In this document: in pieces, positions 1 through 11,253 of the stretch
Numbering within the stretch: position 1 is the first letter of the stretch
How the letters are laid out: every line of letters starts with the position of its first letter
Origin: Tritrichomonas foetus
Lineage: Eukaryota; Parabasalia; Tritrichomonadida; Tritrichomonadidae
Direction of reading: 5' to 3'
Length of the DNA: 57,057 bases
Assembly: GCA_001839685.1 (NCBI GenBank)
Contig: MLAK01000218.1
Location: 1 to 57,057, forward strand
The notes under the pieces: generated by a model
Told to the model about the DNA's origin: nothing
What the model saw: the letters and a program-made list of their open reading frames with translations, nothing else
Databases searched by the model: none
Position numbers and translations under genes: made by a program

Positions 1-288
1 ATACAGAATGGTCAAAATTCACTTTTTTTTAGTAAACGGTTGTTCGCACACTTCTTAAATATTTCGCTTCATAATTATTTTTGTAGATATGATAGGAAAC
101 TTGAAGTAAATACTTTGATTATTTTTGTAATATGAATTCAATCAGGAAAAATTGGAAAGATTGGCTAATTGATGAATTAATATTGAATTTTGGTCATCTA
201 TTTTTTGTTACAATTAGAAATGTTCTATTGAAAAATAGAATTGAATAATTTATGCAAAAATTCTGAATATAAAAATTGATTCAGTTTG
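1..288. other. AT-rich flank without a recognisable gene
   Basis: Very AT-rich sequence with stops in all frames. It is the 3' flank of the minus-strand gene that ends at 289. I see no repeat, RNA gene or coding stretch in it. Confidence 0.5.
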
Positions 289-798
289 TCATAAAAGCTC
301 AATTTTTCCATTTCTTAAACAAATTCCTGGGAGATTTCCTCTTCTGACAATATCAAAATATTTAGGCACTCTGCTTCCTAATATAGTATCGACTGATATA
401 TGATTTGTTGGCCAAAAAGAATCAAATAGGATATCTTTTTCTCCTGAAGTTTGAAATAATATTGAATTAAATTCTTGACTTTTCATTGATTTTAGAGTTA
501 AATTCGCATCTAAAGCATTTTTTTGAAGATTTTGTGGAAGTGAATCATTATTGGAAAATTTTTTCTTTGGTTTATTTTGCTTATTGGATCTCAAATTCAG
601 TGTTACACAATTGCATTGTATCAGTGTGGAATCGACAGATGGCGAATTCTGTTGTGGAAGAGGTAATAATTTTTGATTATGAATCTGGTTTGCATCATTT
701 GGTTTTATATGGCCACAGCAAAGAAACCGTGCAACTCGCATCTTCTTTTCCCGTTTGTCAGGATTTTGGATACTATTATGCTCGTTTTGGCTTTTCAT
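289..798 (-). CDS. Hypothetical protein, 169 aa
   Basis: I do not recognise this protein. It is an uninterrupted 169-residue ATG frame on the minus strand. The N-terminal ~85 residues are polar and basic with a short Cys patch (RFLCCGH near residue 26, QCNCV near 61). The C-terminal half is mixed, with a plausible globular end (VPKYFDIVRRGNLPGICL). Support for a real gene is the perfect trichomonad-type initiator TCACA only a few bases upstream of the ATG, plus a sensible amino-acid composition. No signal peptide or membrane segment is visible. Function is unknown. An overlapping 106-aa plus-strand frame is regarded as its shadow. Confidence 0.6.
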   Translation of the reverse strand: MKSQNEHNSIQNPDKREKKMRVARFLCCGHIKPNDANQIHNQKLLPLPQQNSPSVDSTLIQCNCVTLNLRSNKQNKPKKKFSNNDSLPQNLQKNALDANLTLKSMKSQEFNSILFQTSGEKDILFDSFWPTNHISVDTILGSRVPKYFDIVRRGNLPGICLRNGKIELL

Positions 799-801
799 TT
801 A

Positions 802-806
802 TGTGA
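802..806 (-). promoter_or_regulatory. Initiator (Inr) element TCACA
   Basis: On the minus strand TCACA sits six bases before the ATG at 798. This matches the trichomonad initiator consensus TCA(+1)Y(T/A), where transcription starts at the A, and would give a very short 5' UTR typical of these organisms. The motif is short and the region AT-rich, so position relative to the ATG is the main support. Confidence 0.5.
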
Positions 807-2452
807 ATCTTTCTGAGAAATGTGAATTTGAATAAATTATATATTTTCAAATCAAAAGTGGTTTCAATTCATAAAATAACGACTTTTGAAATATGGATAT
901 TCAAAAGTCCAACAAGATAATTCAAATCACATTCAATGCTATCTCAAAATTGAATTATTTCAAGTTTATCATTCTGGGCGTCACCAAAATATTGTCTTCA
1001 TTTTTATTTCTTCGTGTCACTGGTCTCCAAATTTCTATATTCTTTTTTTGTTTTATATGCCAAGTAAGAGTATTACAAGATGAGAATAAACCAGAATAGA
1101 TTTCACAAATAGAAAAAATCTCGACTATTCCCAATATTGCCTTCATGATTTCCTAGTTCAATAGATTAGGCACTCAGTTCTATTTTTTCAATATCATGTT
1201 AATCAATGAAAAATGCTTTTGATTTTCTAAGAAATCTAGGTTGAATAGATTTTCATCTTTTAATACATAAATACATAAAAAATATGCTATAATTGTAGAT
1301 GATCTTAGAAAACAATGATTACATGTATCAGAGCATTGAATAAAATGTAAAATTTTATCATTATTCTCGTTTCAATTATTATCTGGTCGGTGTAAATTCT
1401 ATTTCTCGGTGAGAAGAGATAAATCTCTCGATGAAATTCACTTTGATGATGAAGTTCTGCCAATAAATTATTGAACTTGTTAGTAACTCAATTAACTATC
1501 ATAGTGATTGTATAATTTAAAAAGATTTGAGACAGAAACAAATTTCAATTTCACTTTTGAAATGAAAATGAATACAGAGAATGATAAATTCTTACATATA
1601 TACAATTATATTTTTATTGAAATCACTAAAATTATCAGAATGTAATAATTAAAAAAATATTATTATTTATTGAATCATTTCTCTTTAAAATTCATGTAAT
1701 TAAAGATAGAAACAGTATTTTAGTAATGTACTACATACCTCTAGTTTCTCAATTCATTAAAATTTCTCAATTTCCAGAATAATATTTTCATGTTGACATT
1801 GATTAATTAATGAGAAATTCCATAACTAATCATTTTATATATTATATTGATGATAATTCACTCTTTTTCACTTTTTTTATCCAAATGATCAATAATATGT
1901 ATGTTATTTATGAAATTTCTTGGAAACTCAAAAATATTATACACTAGAACAGGTGCATATAAAGGACCTTTTTTTGGACACTATTTTATTTCTTTAGGGA
2001 AAAAATTGGTGAAGTGAAATTTTTCTAAATAATATCCATATACACAAGAAAGAAATCAATCATTTTTAAAGTTGAACGAAATTTGAGCGAAGTTCATAAA
2101 AATCTCGAGTGATGTTTCGCTCATTCTCAATTCAATTGAATAGAATCGAAGTTCTATGAATTTCCACTTTTCATATCTCCGATTGAAGCAATTGTGATAA
2201 ATTTTTGTTGGCTTCAGAAAAAAATTCAGAAGTATTTGAAAAATTGAGCTTCACCATCATCGATTCAGAATAATAGATTCACCGAACTCTCAAAAATTGT
2301 AAGAACAACCGTACTTTTTCAAAAATTGGCACGTTTTTATTTCTATCAGAAAAGGATTTCATTGAATTGTTTGAAGCAATTTGTGTATATTATTTGAAAA
2401 TTAAATAAAATCAATTTGAAATTAAATTAAATCAATTATTCATAACTCGAAT
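807..2452. other. 1.6-kb intergenic region, no supported gene
   Basis: AT-rich spacer between the divergently arranged hypothetical gene and the Myb gene. Only short frames of about 60-70 residues occur. One on the minus strand (955-1146) has a mildly protein-like composition but no initiator element and no recognisable family. I see no RNA gene or long repeat. Confidence 0.5.
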
Positions 2453-2457
2453 TCATT
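2453..2457 (+). promoter_or_regulatory. Candidate initiator TCATT for the Myb gene
   Basis: TCATT fits the TCAYW initiator consensus and lies about 23 bases before the ATG at 2480. A second match (TCATA, 2440-2444) is close by, so the exact start is uncertain. Confidence 0.35.
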
Positions 2458-2479
2458 TTATTATTGACACATAATATCG

Positions 2480-3193
2480 ATGAATGGACGATTCAACAAA
2501 TTTGATTTTAGAAACTCTACAAGAATCATGAATACTAAAATCACAGATATTAACAATAGTTCTTTCATCAAAGAAAAATTTACTCGCGCAATGTTTTCTG
2601 CTGCTGAGGATCAACTTCTCATTGAGCTTCATGATAAATACGGTGAAAATTGGAGGAAAATTTCAGAATTGATGCCAAAACGATCAACTCGCCAATGCAA
2701 AGAAAGATATTCTCATTATTTATCACCAGACATAAGTCAAACCCAATGGACAATTGAAGAAGACACATTTTTAAAGAATAAAGTGAGCGAGATTGGGAAA
2801 AGATGGAAAGCTTTAGAAAGCTTTTTCACAGGCAGAACAGAAATCAATATCAGAAATAGATGGAATGTTCTTAATCGAAGAGAAAAGAAAGAATTGCGGA
2901 ATTTATTGAAGAAAAAGAAAAAGTATTCCATTGATTCTCTTAATTCCAACAGTTTTCTATGTTTGGAAGAAAACTATCAAAGTAACCCTCTTGTTGCACA
3001 GACCAATACAGCATCATGCATGGTTAACAATATATACACCAATTCAAACATCAATTATGTTCAATATTATCCAGTGGGAACCAGACCTAAAGAAGTACCG
3101 GAAGAAAATGAAGTTTTGCCTGATTTCTTTGATAAATTAGATTTATATGACATTAATGAAGATTATTTTGATTGCACTGCTCTGTTTTATTAA
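2480..3193 (+). CDS. R2R3 Myb-like DNA-binding protein, 237 aa
   Basis: Probable nuclear transcription factor. Two Myb/SANT repeats are visible. The first is at about residues 36-83 (FSAAEDQLLIELHDKYGENW, with CKERYSHYL as recognition helix). The second is at about 88-135 (QWTIEEDTFLKNKVSEIGKR, with IRNRWNVL). The spaced tryptophans are partly replaced by F/Y/I, as is common in this family. A lysine-rich stretch (about 136-148) follows and could be a nuclear localisation signal. The C-terminal third is polar and low in recognisable structure, ending in an acidic/aromatic tail. Trichomonads have large R2R3 Myb families, some of which control adhesin genes; which member this is cannot be read from sequence. 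The ATG at 2480 is used; an in-frame Met at residue 17 is an alternative. Confidence 0.88.
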   Translation: MNGRFNKFDFRNSTRIMNTKITDINNSSFIKEKFTRAMFSAAEDQLLIELHDKYGENWRKISELMPKRSTRQCKERYSHYLSPDISQTQWTIEEDTFLKNKVSEIGKRWKALESFFTGRTEINIRNRWNVLNRREKKELRNLLKKKKKYSIDSLNSNSFLCLEENYQSNPLVAQTNTASCMVNNIYTNSNINYVQYYPVGTRPKEVPEENEVLPDFFDKLDLYDINEDYFDCTALFY

Positions 3194-3357
3194 CTCTTCT
3201 TTCTAAAAATCAAACAAAATAGTAAAATAAAATACAGATAAAATCATCAAGATATAAATTTAGTAAAATAGAAAATGTATCATTTATATAATTCTTCTTT
3301 TTAACATTGTTGAATTTTTATCATATCATTTATATGATAATTTATATGATAAACACA

Positions 3358-6300
3358 TTAAATTATGTTAGCAATAATGTTTTTAATTTCATTCAATGGC
3401 ATGTATGAATTACTTCCTTGAAGATTTTCTACATTATTTTTTACATTGAATATCAATTCATACAAAGTTAATAAACTGTCTTGTGGTAGTGAATTCTTCA
3501 AAAGTTGGAGAATTATTAAATAAATAACAACTTTTGGTAATTCTTTCAGTGAATAATCTGATATATCTTTATTTATTATCATTTGATTGAGGATTGATAA
3601 TTTACTGTTCAATTTGACTTCAACAATAGGCCAAACTTTTTCGAGCAATTCATCTTTTCCATTTCTTTCAACAATTTTGAATATAAAAGACCTAATTGTT
3701 TCTAAATGATTATCTTTAATTTCATTTAACAAGACATCAACAACAAAAGAATGATGACAAATTACATTCAAACTTTCGTCAGTTTTCGCTAGAAATTCAT
3801 AATTATTGACAAAAATATCATTTGAAAAATGAGATGCTCTTAAAATGAATGACACTTTTCCTTTTCCTTTAAATTTATTTAGGAAGATATTTAATTTTTC
3901 AAAGTTACATGATGAAATTAAGTGGAAATTTGCAATAAAATATTCGAAGTCATCTGCCTCGAATATTTGAATTATTAATTCCCAAATCTCATCAAGGGTT
4001 TTTTCATTGAAAATGATACTATTTAATAGTCCAATAATGAAATGTTTTTCTTCAGAACTAAATTCATTTGCGGTGTATTTGTGACACGTGAATCCATATT
4101 CAATTACTTCGGTGTAAGAAAGTGGAAGGTCTTTAAAATCTCTCATTTGTAATATATCTTTTAAGATTGGTCTTCTCAGATTATAATTTTTCAGGATTAA
4201 TAAAACCGCGCAAATGTTATTGGCTTTATATTTCTCAAAATTGGAATCTATAAAATCTAATATAGTTTTTTCATCAGTTGCTTGACAAATCGATGTAATC
4301 AATGTCGATAAAATTGAATAGAAACTATTATTATGATTTCCGAAAACATAGCTTGGAAGAATTGTAGTAAAAATGAAGCTGTGTGGCAAATATGGGATTA
4401 ATGGAACCATTTCTTTCAAAACATCAAGAACACGCATTAACAAATTCGCGTCATTTGGCATGTTGTCGTTTTCTGGTAAAACTTGGAATATAAAGTCAAT
4501 TTTTGCTTGATTAATTAATTTAATTGATGATAAGATATGTGGATCACATAAATGTGAGTGATTCAATAAAAAGTTAAGGAAATGATCAGTTGTTGGTTGT
4601 AATAGATTTGTTACATTGTCATCAATTTTCCTCATATAATAAATTAAATTTATCAAAGTTGTTGCACGATATTTATTGGTCATTATTGAAACATATTGCT
4701 TACCTTCAGGGAAATCTTTTTCTAGAATAGTTTGTATTTTATTAACACTTTCTTTGATGCAGTCAATAACTTTTCCGATTCGAATTTTCATTGTTTCATC
4801 AATTTCATCGGTTTTTTCAACATCAAAAGAAATATTTGGAAAGGATTTTGTGAAATGTTTGTCAACGGGTATTGTTCCTAATTCTTTGAAAACAGTATGT
4901 GGAATCAGCAAAGTTACGGCTAAAAGTGCATGATTACGAATTTCATAGTTTTCATGAATTAAAAGATCAGGTAGCCACTCCATCATATTATCAACAACAA
5001 TTTTTAATCCAATGTTATTTTTAATAAACAATGCAAATGCCAGTGAAATGTTAACAGCTGTAAAGTAATGATTTTGGAATTGATATTTCAATGTCCATAT
5101 ATATTGGAAGATTTTTTCTTGAAATGCATGCATCATAAAAGCAAATAAAGAATAAGGCGGATATTTAATTGATTCCTTTTGAAGACATTTATAGATTTCT
5201 TCCTCAAAAGGATATTGTTTTGTTACTTTTTCTAAGAAAGTGCCATGAAGTTTTTGACCTTGATTATTTTCGAAAATCGAAAGATAAGAAGGAATGTCAT
5301 GTACTTTTTCAACAAGTGATGGTGGAATTTCATAATATTTATAAAATCTCAAAAGTATTGGATTTTTGAAATTTGTTTTAATCACGGTATCAGCAATTAT
5401 ATTTTCAAGTTTATTTAATTTATCGTCATTTAAATGAATCCTAACTGCAACTTTGAATAAAGTTTTGAAATAAAATATTGATTCATTAATTTGTTCAATG
5501 GCTTTGTCAATGATACTAAACAATGATAAATATAACTGCTCACACTTGAATTTAGAGACATTTTTAATGAAAGGTTTAAAAATATTTTTGTAAAGTTGCG
5601 TAATAATTGTATTCGACGGACATTTAACAAGCTCATCAATACATAGATTATCAAACAAAATCAAATTGAAAGCCGAATCAGTAGTAAATTCATTATTTAA
5701 TTCTTGATTATATTCATTATTTTGCTCAGAGATTTTATCTTTGAAAATTTGATAAATTTCGTTTGATTGTAAATTTGGTGAAATATGTGGAAGTATTCTC
5801 ATAGAATATGTGATAAACATTTCCCATTGATTGTTTTTTGCAAGAATAGAAAGTAAAGAAAGAAAACTTTGTGAACAAAAATATCGGTAATGAATAAGAT
5901 TTAAGTTTTCTTCAGAAATAATAGTTTTCATTTCTTCATCCATAGAGACATCATCAAAAATACACAAGTTTTCTCTTTCATAGAATAAGATATAAGCTTG
6001 TGCTGAAAAACCATTTCCTTCTTTCAAAACATCATCAAGTGTCACTGGAGTAACATCTTTATCATTGTATTTAAACCATTCTGCGGTTTCTTTGTTCTTA
6101 ACGAAACTATAATAATGTCCACTATCTGCAGAACCAGAATGCATTATGACGCCAGTCAATTTATATATATTAGTTCCTGTTTCTTTATCATTCGTGTCAT
6201 TACCATTGTTTGGTGGGAAATGACTTGATATATCGATGACATCATTAACTTCGACTCGAGTATCAATTTTCCGTCGTTGCCAATTTGTGTAATCATAAAC

Positions 6301-9300
6301 AAATCTCTTTAATTGAATAATTAAATGATCTGGTGCTTCTTTAATATATTCAATTTGTTTGGCATCAATTTTCTTTTTCAGTTCATCTGAATAGTATTGG
6401 TTTTTATCAGTGAAATAATTTGGGGCATGCAATTGATTAAAGCATTCATTTACATTATTAGATGATTCAATAGAAAGAGGCAAAACTGAAAATGGTTCTG
6501 AATAAGCATATTGGAATTCTTCATTAATTCCTTCAATCACATAATATAATAATCCATTAAACATTCTATTATGACCAATCGAGCTAATTTTGTCAACAAA
6601 CATTTGAACAAACTCCGAAGCATCTTGTTGAGCATGGACATTGCATTTAGATCCATCCCAGTTTGTCCATTCAGAGATTAATGATAGTGGAGAGATAAAT
6701 GCTTGATGGCATTCACGCATTCTAAAGAACAATTTACGTAATTCAATTAAAAATTTATCACTGCCATTATAACTCAATATTTCTTTACGAAAATCTTGAA
6801 TAGAATAAAATTGTTGCAAAACAGAATTCAGATAACAAGTTGCGCCATGATTTTGAAGCCCAGTTGTTTCTTTATCGATTTTTATTTCATTTCCATTGAT
6901 GAAATACTGTTTAATAACTGGTAACTCTCTTATTTTTTCATTAATAAACGAGCGATACTGGTCTGGAAGTTCTTTAATCAGTAAATATCCATTAGATACT
7001 GTCTCAATATCAATATTATACTTTTCACTATCAAAAATATTGTCTTTAAGAAATTGGATAACAAGGTTTATTTTTTCTTCAGTTAATTGTGAAATTAAAA
7101 ATGGCAATATTAACAATGAAAAATTCAGCATTCCAGACTGAAAATCTAAATTTTTATAAATAAAATTAATAAATTTAGTTGATTGTTGGCTTTTCAATTT
7201 ATTTCCAAGAATGCTCACAAATTTGGAAGCATTTGATGGATTAATAATGGGAATCATGGCTTCAAAATATTCAATTGGAATATGTAACTTCAATAAAAAA
7301 TTGCTCCATTCAGAACTAATTTCTTTAGATTCAAATAAAATAAGCTTTGGGATTAAATTAGCTAAAATATGGGACAAAGGTTTTGTTATATCTACATTAA
7401 TCGATTTTCCAGATATACTTGAATCAATCTTATTATTGTTATTTTTTTGTGGTTTATATGTTTCAGTAAAATCTCCAAATTCTAATGAATAGGTTTTTTC
7501 AAATTCGTAAGCTCTTTGCTTTATCATTTGAATGCACTCATCATGATATAAATAACAAATATGATCGGCGAATAACTCTTCAATTGTTTCATCACCTGTT
7601 CCATCAGTATTGGATTGTGTAGAAGATTTTTTGCTATTTGTATTTACATCAGCTGATAACTTTTTCTCAATATTAATTTCAACTTCCACATTTGTATCTA
7701 ATTCTGGAATAGACGGCTGAATTTTCATCATTATTTGAAATGCTTTTTTGATGATTGATAAAGAATCAGTAGCATCAACGATTCTCAAAACAGAATCAAA
7801 CAAGTCATTGGAGAGGCTCATCAAAATTTTCTCGTCAAATAAGCGAATCCAATCAAATAAAGTATTTATAATATTCAATGACTTAATTTTAGGCAAGATT
7901 TTAACAAAGTAATTCAATTCATGCGAACCAATTTGAGAAAATTTAGTGTTTTGACTTGAATAAATTTTTTGGAGAATTGAAAAATTGTAAATAAATAACA
8001 ATGGTTTATCAATTGGGAAATTCGAATCATAATCAAAATTATGTATATTAGAAATTGATGAAATTAAATTCAGGGAATCTTCATTGGTTGGAAGTAAATT
8101 TAATATGTTGTGTAAATTTTCATTGAATTCATTGGTAATTGAATCAAGTAATAAATTCATTAATTGTGATTTATAAATAATCAAAGAAGGAATACACATT
8201 CTGAGATGGGGGAGCTTTAATGAGTCATTTTGAATCACATAAGTAAATCTATAATGTTCAATACGCTTGATGGTAAGTTTTGATATTACAGTATTTGTTG
8301 AAATTGGTTTCCCTTCATAGAATAAAACGACGGTTTCAGCTGGAACCTTTAAATAAGCAGCTGCAAGATGAAATAATATATATACTTTATCATTTCTATA
8401 GAGTTTAAATTCTATTGGGATATTATTAATAGACACAGTAACCGGTTTTTTTTCGAAAGAATGCCTTTTAATCTTAAATAAATCTTTATAAGCACCAGAT
8501 TCAATTATATTAATAAATTTTAGAAGCAGAAGGTAAAGCCCATTTTTATTTGTATGATTAAAGTGTTTAGAATATTGTGAAATAAATATCTCGATCATCT
8601 TTTGATCAGTTAAAATGATACCATCATTCTTATTATAAATATCACAAATGTAATTCATACATGAATCCGCTATACTAGATTCTTTCAGAGAGAAATGCCA
8701 TAAAATTTCCTCCTTTTCAATTGGTAATTGGGTTAAAGGTTGTGAAAATGTATTATATTTTGCAATATAATTCTGAATCATATAGCACTTGGATTCATTT
8801 AAATGTTCTAGTGAATACAAATATTCTTCGATACTTTCATCACTAAAGCCAATTTCTAATATAAGTTTATCTAAATATTGTAATTTGTTTTCATTCTGTA
8901 ATATTAACTCTTTTTGATTTTCTGTAAAGATAAATTTCTTTTTATTATGCAAAGAAACAATAAGATCTACTGCTTCAATACTTGGTAATTTTGAAATAGC
9001 AAATTCTGCTAAAATCGGAAGATCATCAATTTCTTCTTCTTCATTTAATGAGGAACTAATTAACTGCAAGAAATATACAACTAAATCGCTTTTTTCCTGA
9101 TTTGATAATGAATTCAACGTTTGTTCACCCAAAGTTTTAGTTGTGTCTGAGTTTTCATTTAGAACTGGAATTATTTTCATAATTAATTCATTAGAACAAA
9201 ACTTTCCAACTTCTTTTAGAATAGTTTTTGCTTGAGGAGAAAGCTCACTTTTATTAAAAGCAATTTCCCAGATTTTATTCCGTAAAATGAGAAAGCTGTC

Positions 9301-10401
9301 TGTATATTTCTTTTTCATAAAATTCTTTGTAACAGTTTCTATCATTTTCAGCCAGTTTGAAGAAGGATTTAAGCTGGTTTCTAAAATGAAAGAAGAAAAT
9401 GCCAATGAATCTCTTTCTGGAAGTTTTTCTGATAAATTTGAAAACAGTAAATAAAAAGATGGAAGAGTTAATTGATAAATAAATTTTTCGTTCTTCCAAT
9501 AGCTATGAATCCGTTCGATATTTAATAGATCATTATTGGAAGCAAATCCAAAGATTGTACCCAAATATTGATAAAATTCAGGATGAAATTGTGTTGAAAT
9601 AATTGAATCCATATTATTGTCCTTATTAAGAAAAGTAGTTAATATTTCTGTGCTTTTTGGATCTTCAGTAATTAATGCAATCTTTTTCAGGGCAAATAAA
9701 ATTTTATCAAAATAATTTGATTTAATAAGCATCATCAAAATTGAAAGCCATTTTTCATTTATGGTAATATGTGAATAAATTTTATCAATTGCATTGGTTT
9801 GAAAACTGAGAGCATCTTTATTAATTAGTCTCATGAAAGCGTCTGCCAATTCTGAATGAAGAATGTTGATATCGAAGTTTTCCAAATAAGTTGATAATTT
9901 CATACAAATGTTAAACAAAGAAACAATTTTATTCGAATTTTCATTTTCACATTTAATTGCTTCAATACATTTTGAATGTCCATCAATTGAAATGAAAAAA
10001 TTGTTAAGTGTATCACACATTTCATAGATTGGATTAGAAACATATAACTTACTTTGTTCTTTAGTTAAAATGTATTCTGCAATTTCCGAAAATAAATTAT
10101 TTCCGTTTAACAATTGAGATTCACAACATTCTAAGATGGCTTGAAGTGCAGCCAAAATAATTAATGAATCTTCATCATCTAATAATTCATAATTTAACAT
10201 TGGTTTGACAATTTGTGGTAAAATTAGTTTTATAAAATCTTCTGTATATTTACTTAAATCACCTTGAAGAGATCCAGTTAATTGAATTGATTGTATCTGA
10301 TTTTGAAAATCTGGAAGCATCCCAGTTAAGCTTTTGGGATCATCTGTGACCGTAACTAAAACTAATTGCCATGTTTCAAAATCATCTTCAGGAGTAAGCA
10401 T
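3358..10401 (-). CDS. Giant ubiquitin-specific protease (USP9X/USP24/USP34 class), 2347 aa
   Basis: Cysteine deubiquitinase that removes ubiquitin from proteins. The catalytic domain spans about residues 1180-1490. The Cys box is GLQNHGATCYLNSVLQQF with nucleophile Cys1189. It is followed by DASEFVQMFVDKI, the QLKRF region, and the His box (HSGSADSGHYYSFV, His1429) with a downstream Asp in YNDKDV. A ubiquitin-like fold is likely just upstream (about 650-705, with FKLYRNDKVYILF). The rest is helical, HEAT/ARM-like sequence on both sides. This order (long N-terminal solenoid, UBL, USP, long C-terminal solenoid) and the length match the USP9X/USP24/USP34 group (about 2500-3500 aa in animals). 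All catalytic motifs appear intact, so it should be active. The frame is uninterrupted over 7 kb. Substrates cannot be inferred. Confidence 0.93.
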   Translation of the reverse strand: MLTPEDDFETWQLVLVTVTDDPKSLTGMLPDFQNQIQSIQLTGSLQGDLSKYTEDFIKLILPQIVKPMLNYELLDDEDSLIILAALQAILECCESQLLNGNNLFSEIAEYILTKEQSKLYVSNPIYEMCDTLNNFFISIDGHSKCIEAIKCENENSNKIVSLFNICMKLSTYLENFDINILHSELADAFMRLINKDALSFQTNAIDKIYSHITINEKWLSILMMLIKSNYFDKILFALKKIALITEDPKSTEILTTFLNKDNNMDSIISTQFHPEFYQYLGTIFGFASNNDLLNIERIHSYWKNEKFIYQLTLPSFYLLFSNLSEKLPERDSLAFSSFILETSLNPSSNWLKMIETVTKNFMKKKYTDSFLILRNKIWEIAFNKSELSPQAKTILKEVGKFCSNELIMKIIPVLNENSDTTKTLGEQTLNSLSNQEKSDLVVYFLQLISSSLNEEEEIDDLPILAEFAISKLPSIEAVDLIVSLHNKKKFIFTENQKELILQNENKLQYLDKLILEIGFSDESIEEYLYSLEHLNESKCYMIQNYIAKYNTFSQPLTQLPIEKEEILWHFSLKESSIADSCMNYICDIYNKNDGIILTDQKMIEIFISQYSKHFNHTNKNGLYLLLLKFINIIESGAYKDLFKIKRHSFEKKPVTVSINNIPIEFKLYRNDKVYILFHLAAAYLKVPAETVVLFYEGKPISTNTVISKLTIKRIEHYRFTYVIQNDSLKLPHLRMCIPSLIIYKSQLMNLLLDSITNEFNENLHNILNLLPTNEDSLNLISSISNIHNFDYDSNFPIDKPLLFIYNFSILQKIYSSQNTKFSQIGSHELNYFVKILPKIKSLNIINTLFDWIRLFDEKILMSLSNDLFDSVLRIVDATDSLSIIKKAFQIMMKIQPSIPELDTNVEVEINIEKKLSADVNTNSKKSSTQSNTDGTGDETIEELFADHICYLYHDECIQMIKQRAYEFEKTYSLEFGDFTETYKPQKNNNNKIDSSISGKSINVDITKPLSHILANLIPKLILFESKEISSEWSNFLLKLHIPIEYFEAMIPIINPSNASKFVSILGNKLKSQQSTKFINFIYKNLDFQSGMLNFSLLILPFLISQLTEEKINLVIQFLKDNIFDSEKYNIDIETVSNGYLLIKELPDQYRSFINEKIRELPVIKQYFINGNEIKIDKETTGLQNHGATCYLNSVLQQFYSIQDFRKEILSYNGSDKFLIELRKLFFRMRECHQAFISPLSLISEWTNWDGSKCNVHAQQDASEFVQMFVDKISSIGHNRMFNGLLYYVIEGINEEFQYAYSEPFSVLPLSIESSNNVNECFNQLHAPNYFTDKNQYYSDELKKKIDAKQIEYIKEAPDHLIIQLKRFVYDYTNWQRRKIDTRVEVNDVIDISSHFPPNNGNDTNDKETGTNIYKLTGVIMHSGSADSGHYYSFVKNKETAEWFKYNDKDVTPVTLDDVLKEGNGFSAQAYILFYERENLCIFDDVSMDEEMKTIISEENLNLIHYRYFCSQSFLSLLSILAKNNQWEMFITYSMRILPHISPNLQSNEIYQIFKDKISEQNNEYNQELNNEFTTDSAFNLILFDNLCIDELVKCPSNTIITQLYKNIFKPFIKNVSKFKCEQLYLSLFSIIDKAIEQINESIFYFKTLFKVAVRIHLNDDKLNKLENIIADTVIKTNFKNPILLRFYKYYEIPPSLVEKVHDIPSYLSIFENNQGQKLHGTFLEKVTKQYPFEEEIYKCLQKESIKYPPYSLFAFMMHAFQEKIFQYIWTLKYQFQNHYFTAVNISLAFALFIKNNIGLKIVVDNMMEWLPDLLIHENYEIRNHALLAVTLLIPHTVFKELGTIPVDKHFTKSFPNISFDVEKTDEIDETMKIRIGKVIDCIKESVNKIQTILEKDFPEGKQYVSIMTNKYRATTLINLIYYMRKIDDNVTNLLQPTTDHFLNFLLNHSHLCDPHILSSIKLINQAKIDFIFQVLPENDNMPNDANLLMRVLDVLKEMVPLIPYLPHSFIFTTILPSYVFGNHNNSFYSILSTLITSICQATDEKTILDFIDSNFEKYKANNICAVLLILKNYNLRRPILKDILQMRDFKDLPLSYTEVIEYGFTCHKYTANEFSSEEKHFIIGLLNSIIFNEKTLDEIWELIIQIFEADDFEYFIANFHLISSCNFEKLNIFLNKFKGKGKVSFILRASHFSNDIFVNNYEFLAKTDESLNVICHHSFVVDVLLNEIKDNHLETIRSFIFKIVERNGKDELLEKVWPIVEVKLNSKLSILNQMIINKDISDYSLKELPKVVIYLIILQLLKNSLPQDSLLTLYELIFNVKNNVENLQGSNSYMPLNEIKNIIANII

Positions 10402-11211
10402 TTCTTCTGATGAGATGAATCGAGTTTGATATCACTGTTGACTTTTTTTTAATTCAAAAAGTTAAAACTATATGTCAAATTTTTGATAAATTTATTTGTG
10501 CCAATTGGGTAACTCGATTTCATACCATGAGAATTTTTAACTGATACCCAAGACAAAAGGGTTATTGCTTGTGTATTATGGGATAAAATGAAAAGGTTAC
10601 AAATGAGTGATTGATAAAGTTCTATTTTGAAAGTTGCTTAACTCTCATTGGATAATGATGGATAAATTAACTACCTGTGAATGATAATATTATCCTATTA
10701 GAAATGTGTCTATCAAGGTGAACTTTTTAGAATAGATTAGTCAATATTTTCATCTCATCAACATCAAGTGAACTGTGGTTTAATAATAAACTTCTTACTA
10801 AAGATTGATTGAAACATACATTGAAGTGAATATACCCAATCTATCATTGATATTATCAAATAATACATATGGCGAGTATTTCATAAATGCAAAAATGAGT
10901 AATATTTGTTAACCCTGTTAACTCCACATGTTAATTTATTTTTTGAGTGATTTTAGTCATTTTTGAAGACACTCAGATTGGAAGTTATTTTGATCAAAGT
11001 TTTTCAATGTTTATATGTCCTAACAAATAAATAATCAAAATTTCTTACGATAAATAATCATTTCTATTTTTACATGGTTAATACGTTAATAATATGAGAA
11101 AAGTGGAATTTTTTGAATAGTGTAAATTTTACTCTTTCAATTTCTGAAGAATTCAATGCATGTTTTTTTCGTTATTCTTTTAAAAAGCTAAGAGAATTTT
11201 CAAACATTTCA
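10402..11211. other. Divergent intergenic region
   Basis: About 0.8 kb between two divergent genes. It should hold both promoters. On the minus side TCATC repeats lie within 25 bases of the USP ATG (a relaxed initiator). No coding sequence is evident. Confidence 0.5.
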
Positions 11212-11253
11212 TCACAATTTTTTTGCTGGAAATTTTATCCTCAAATTTCGATT

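Noticed and set aside
486..806. 106-aa plus-strand frame
   Set aside because: Antisense to the 169-aa minus-strand gene, which has a perfect initiator element at its start.
3310..3352. Short palindromic ATATCATTTATATGATA run as a terminator hairpin
   Set aside because: AT-only palindromes are expected by chance here and eukaryotic genes do not use such terminators.
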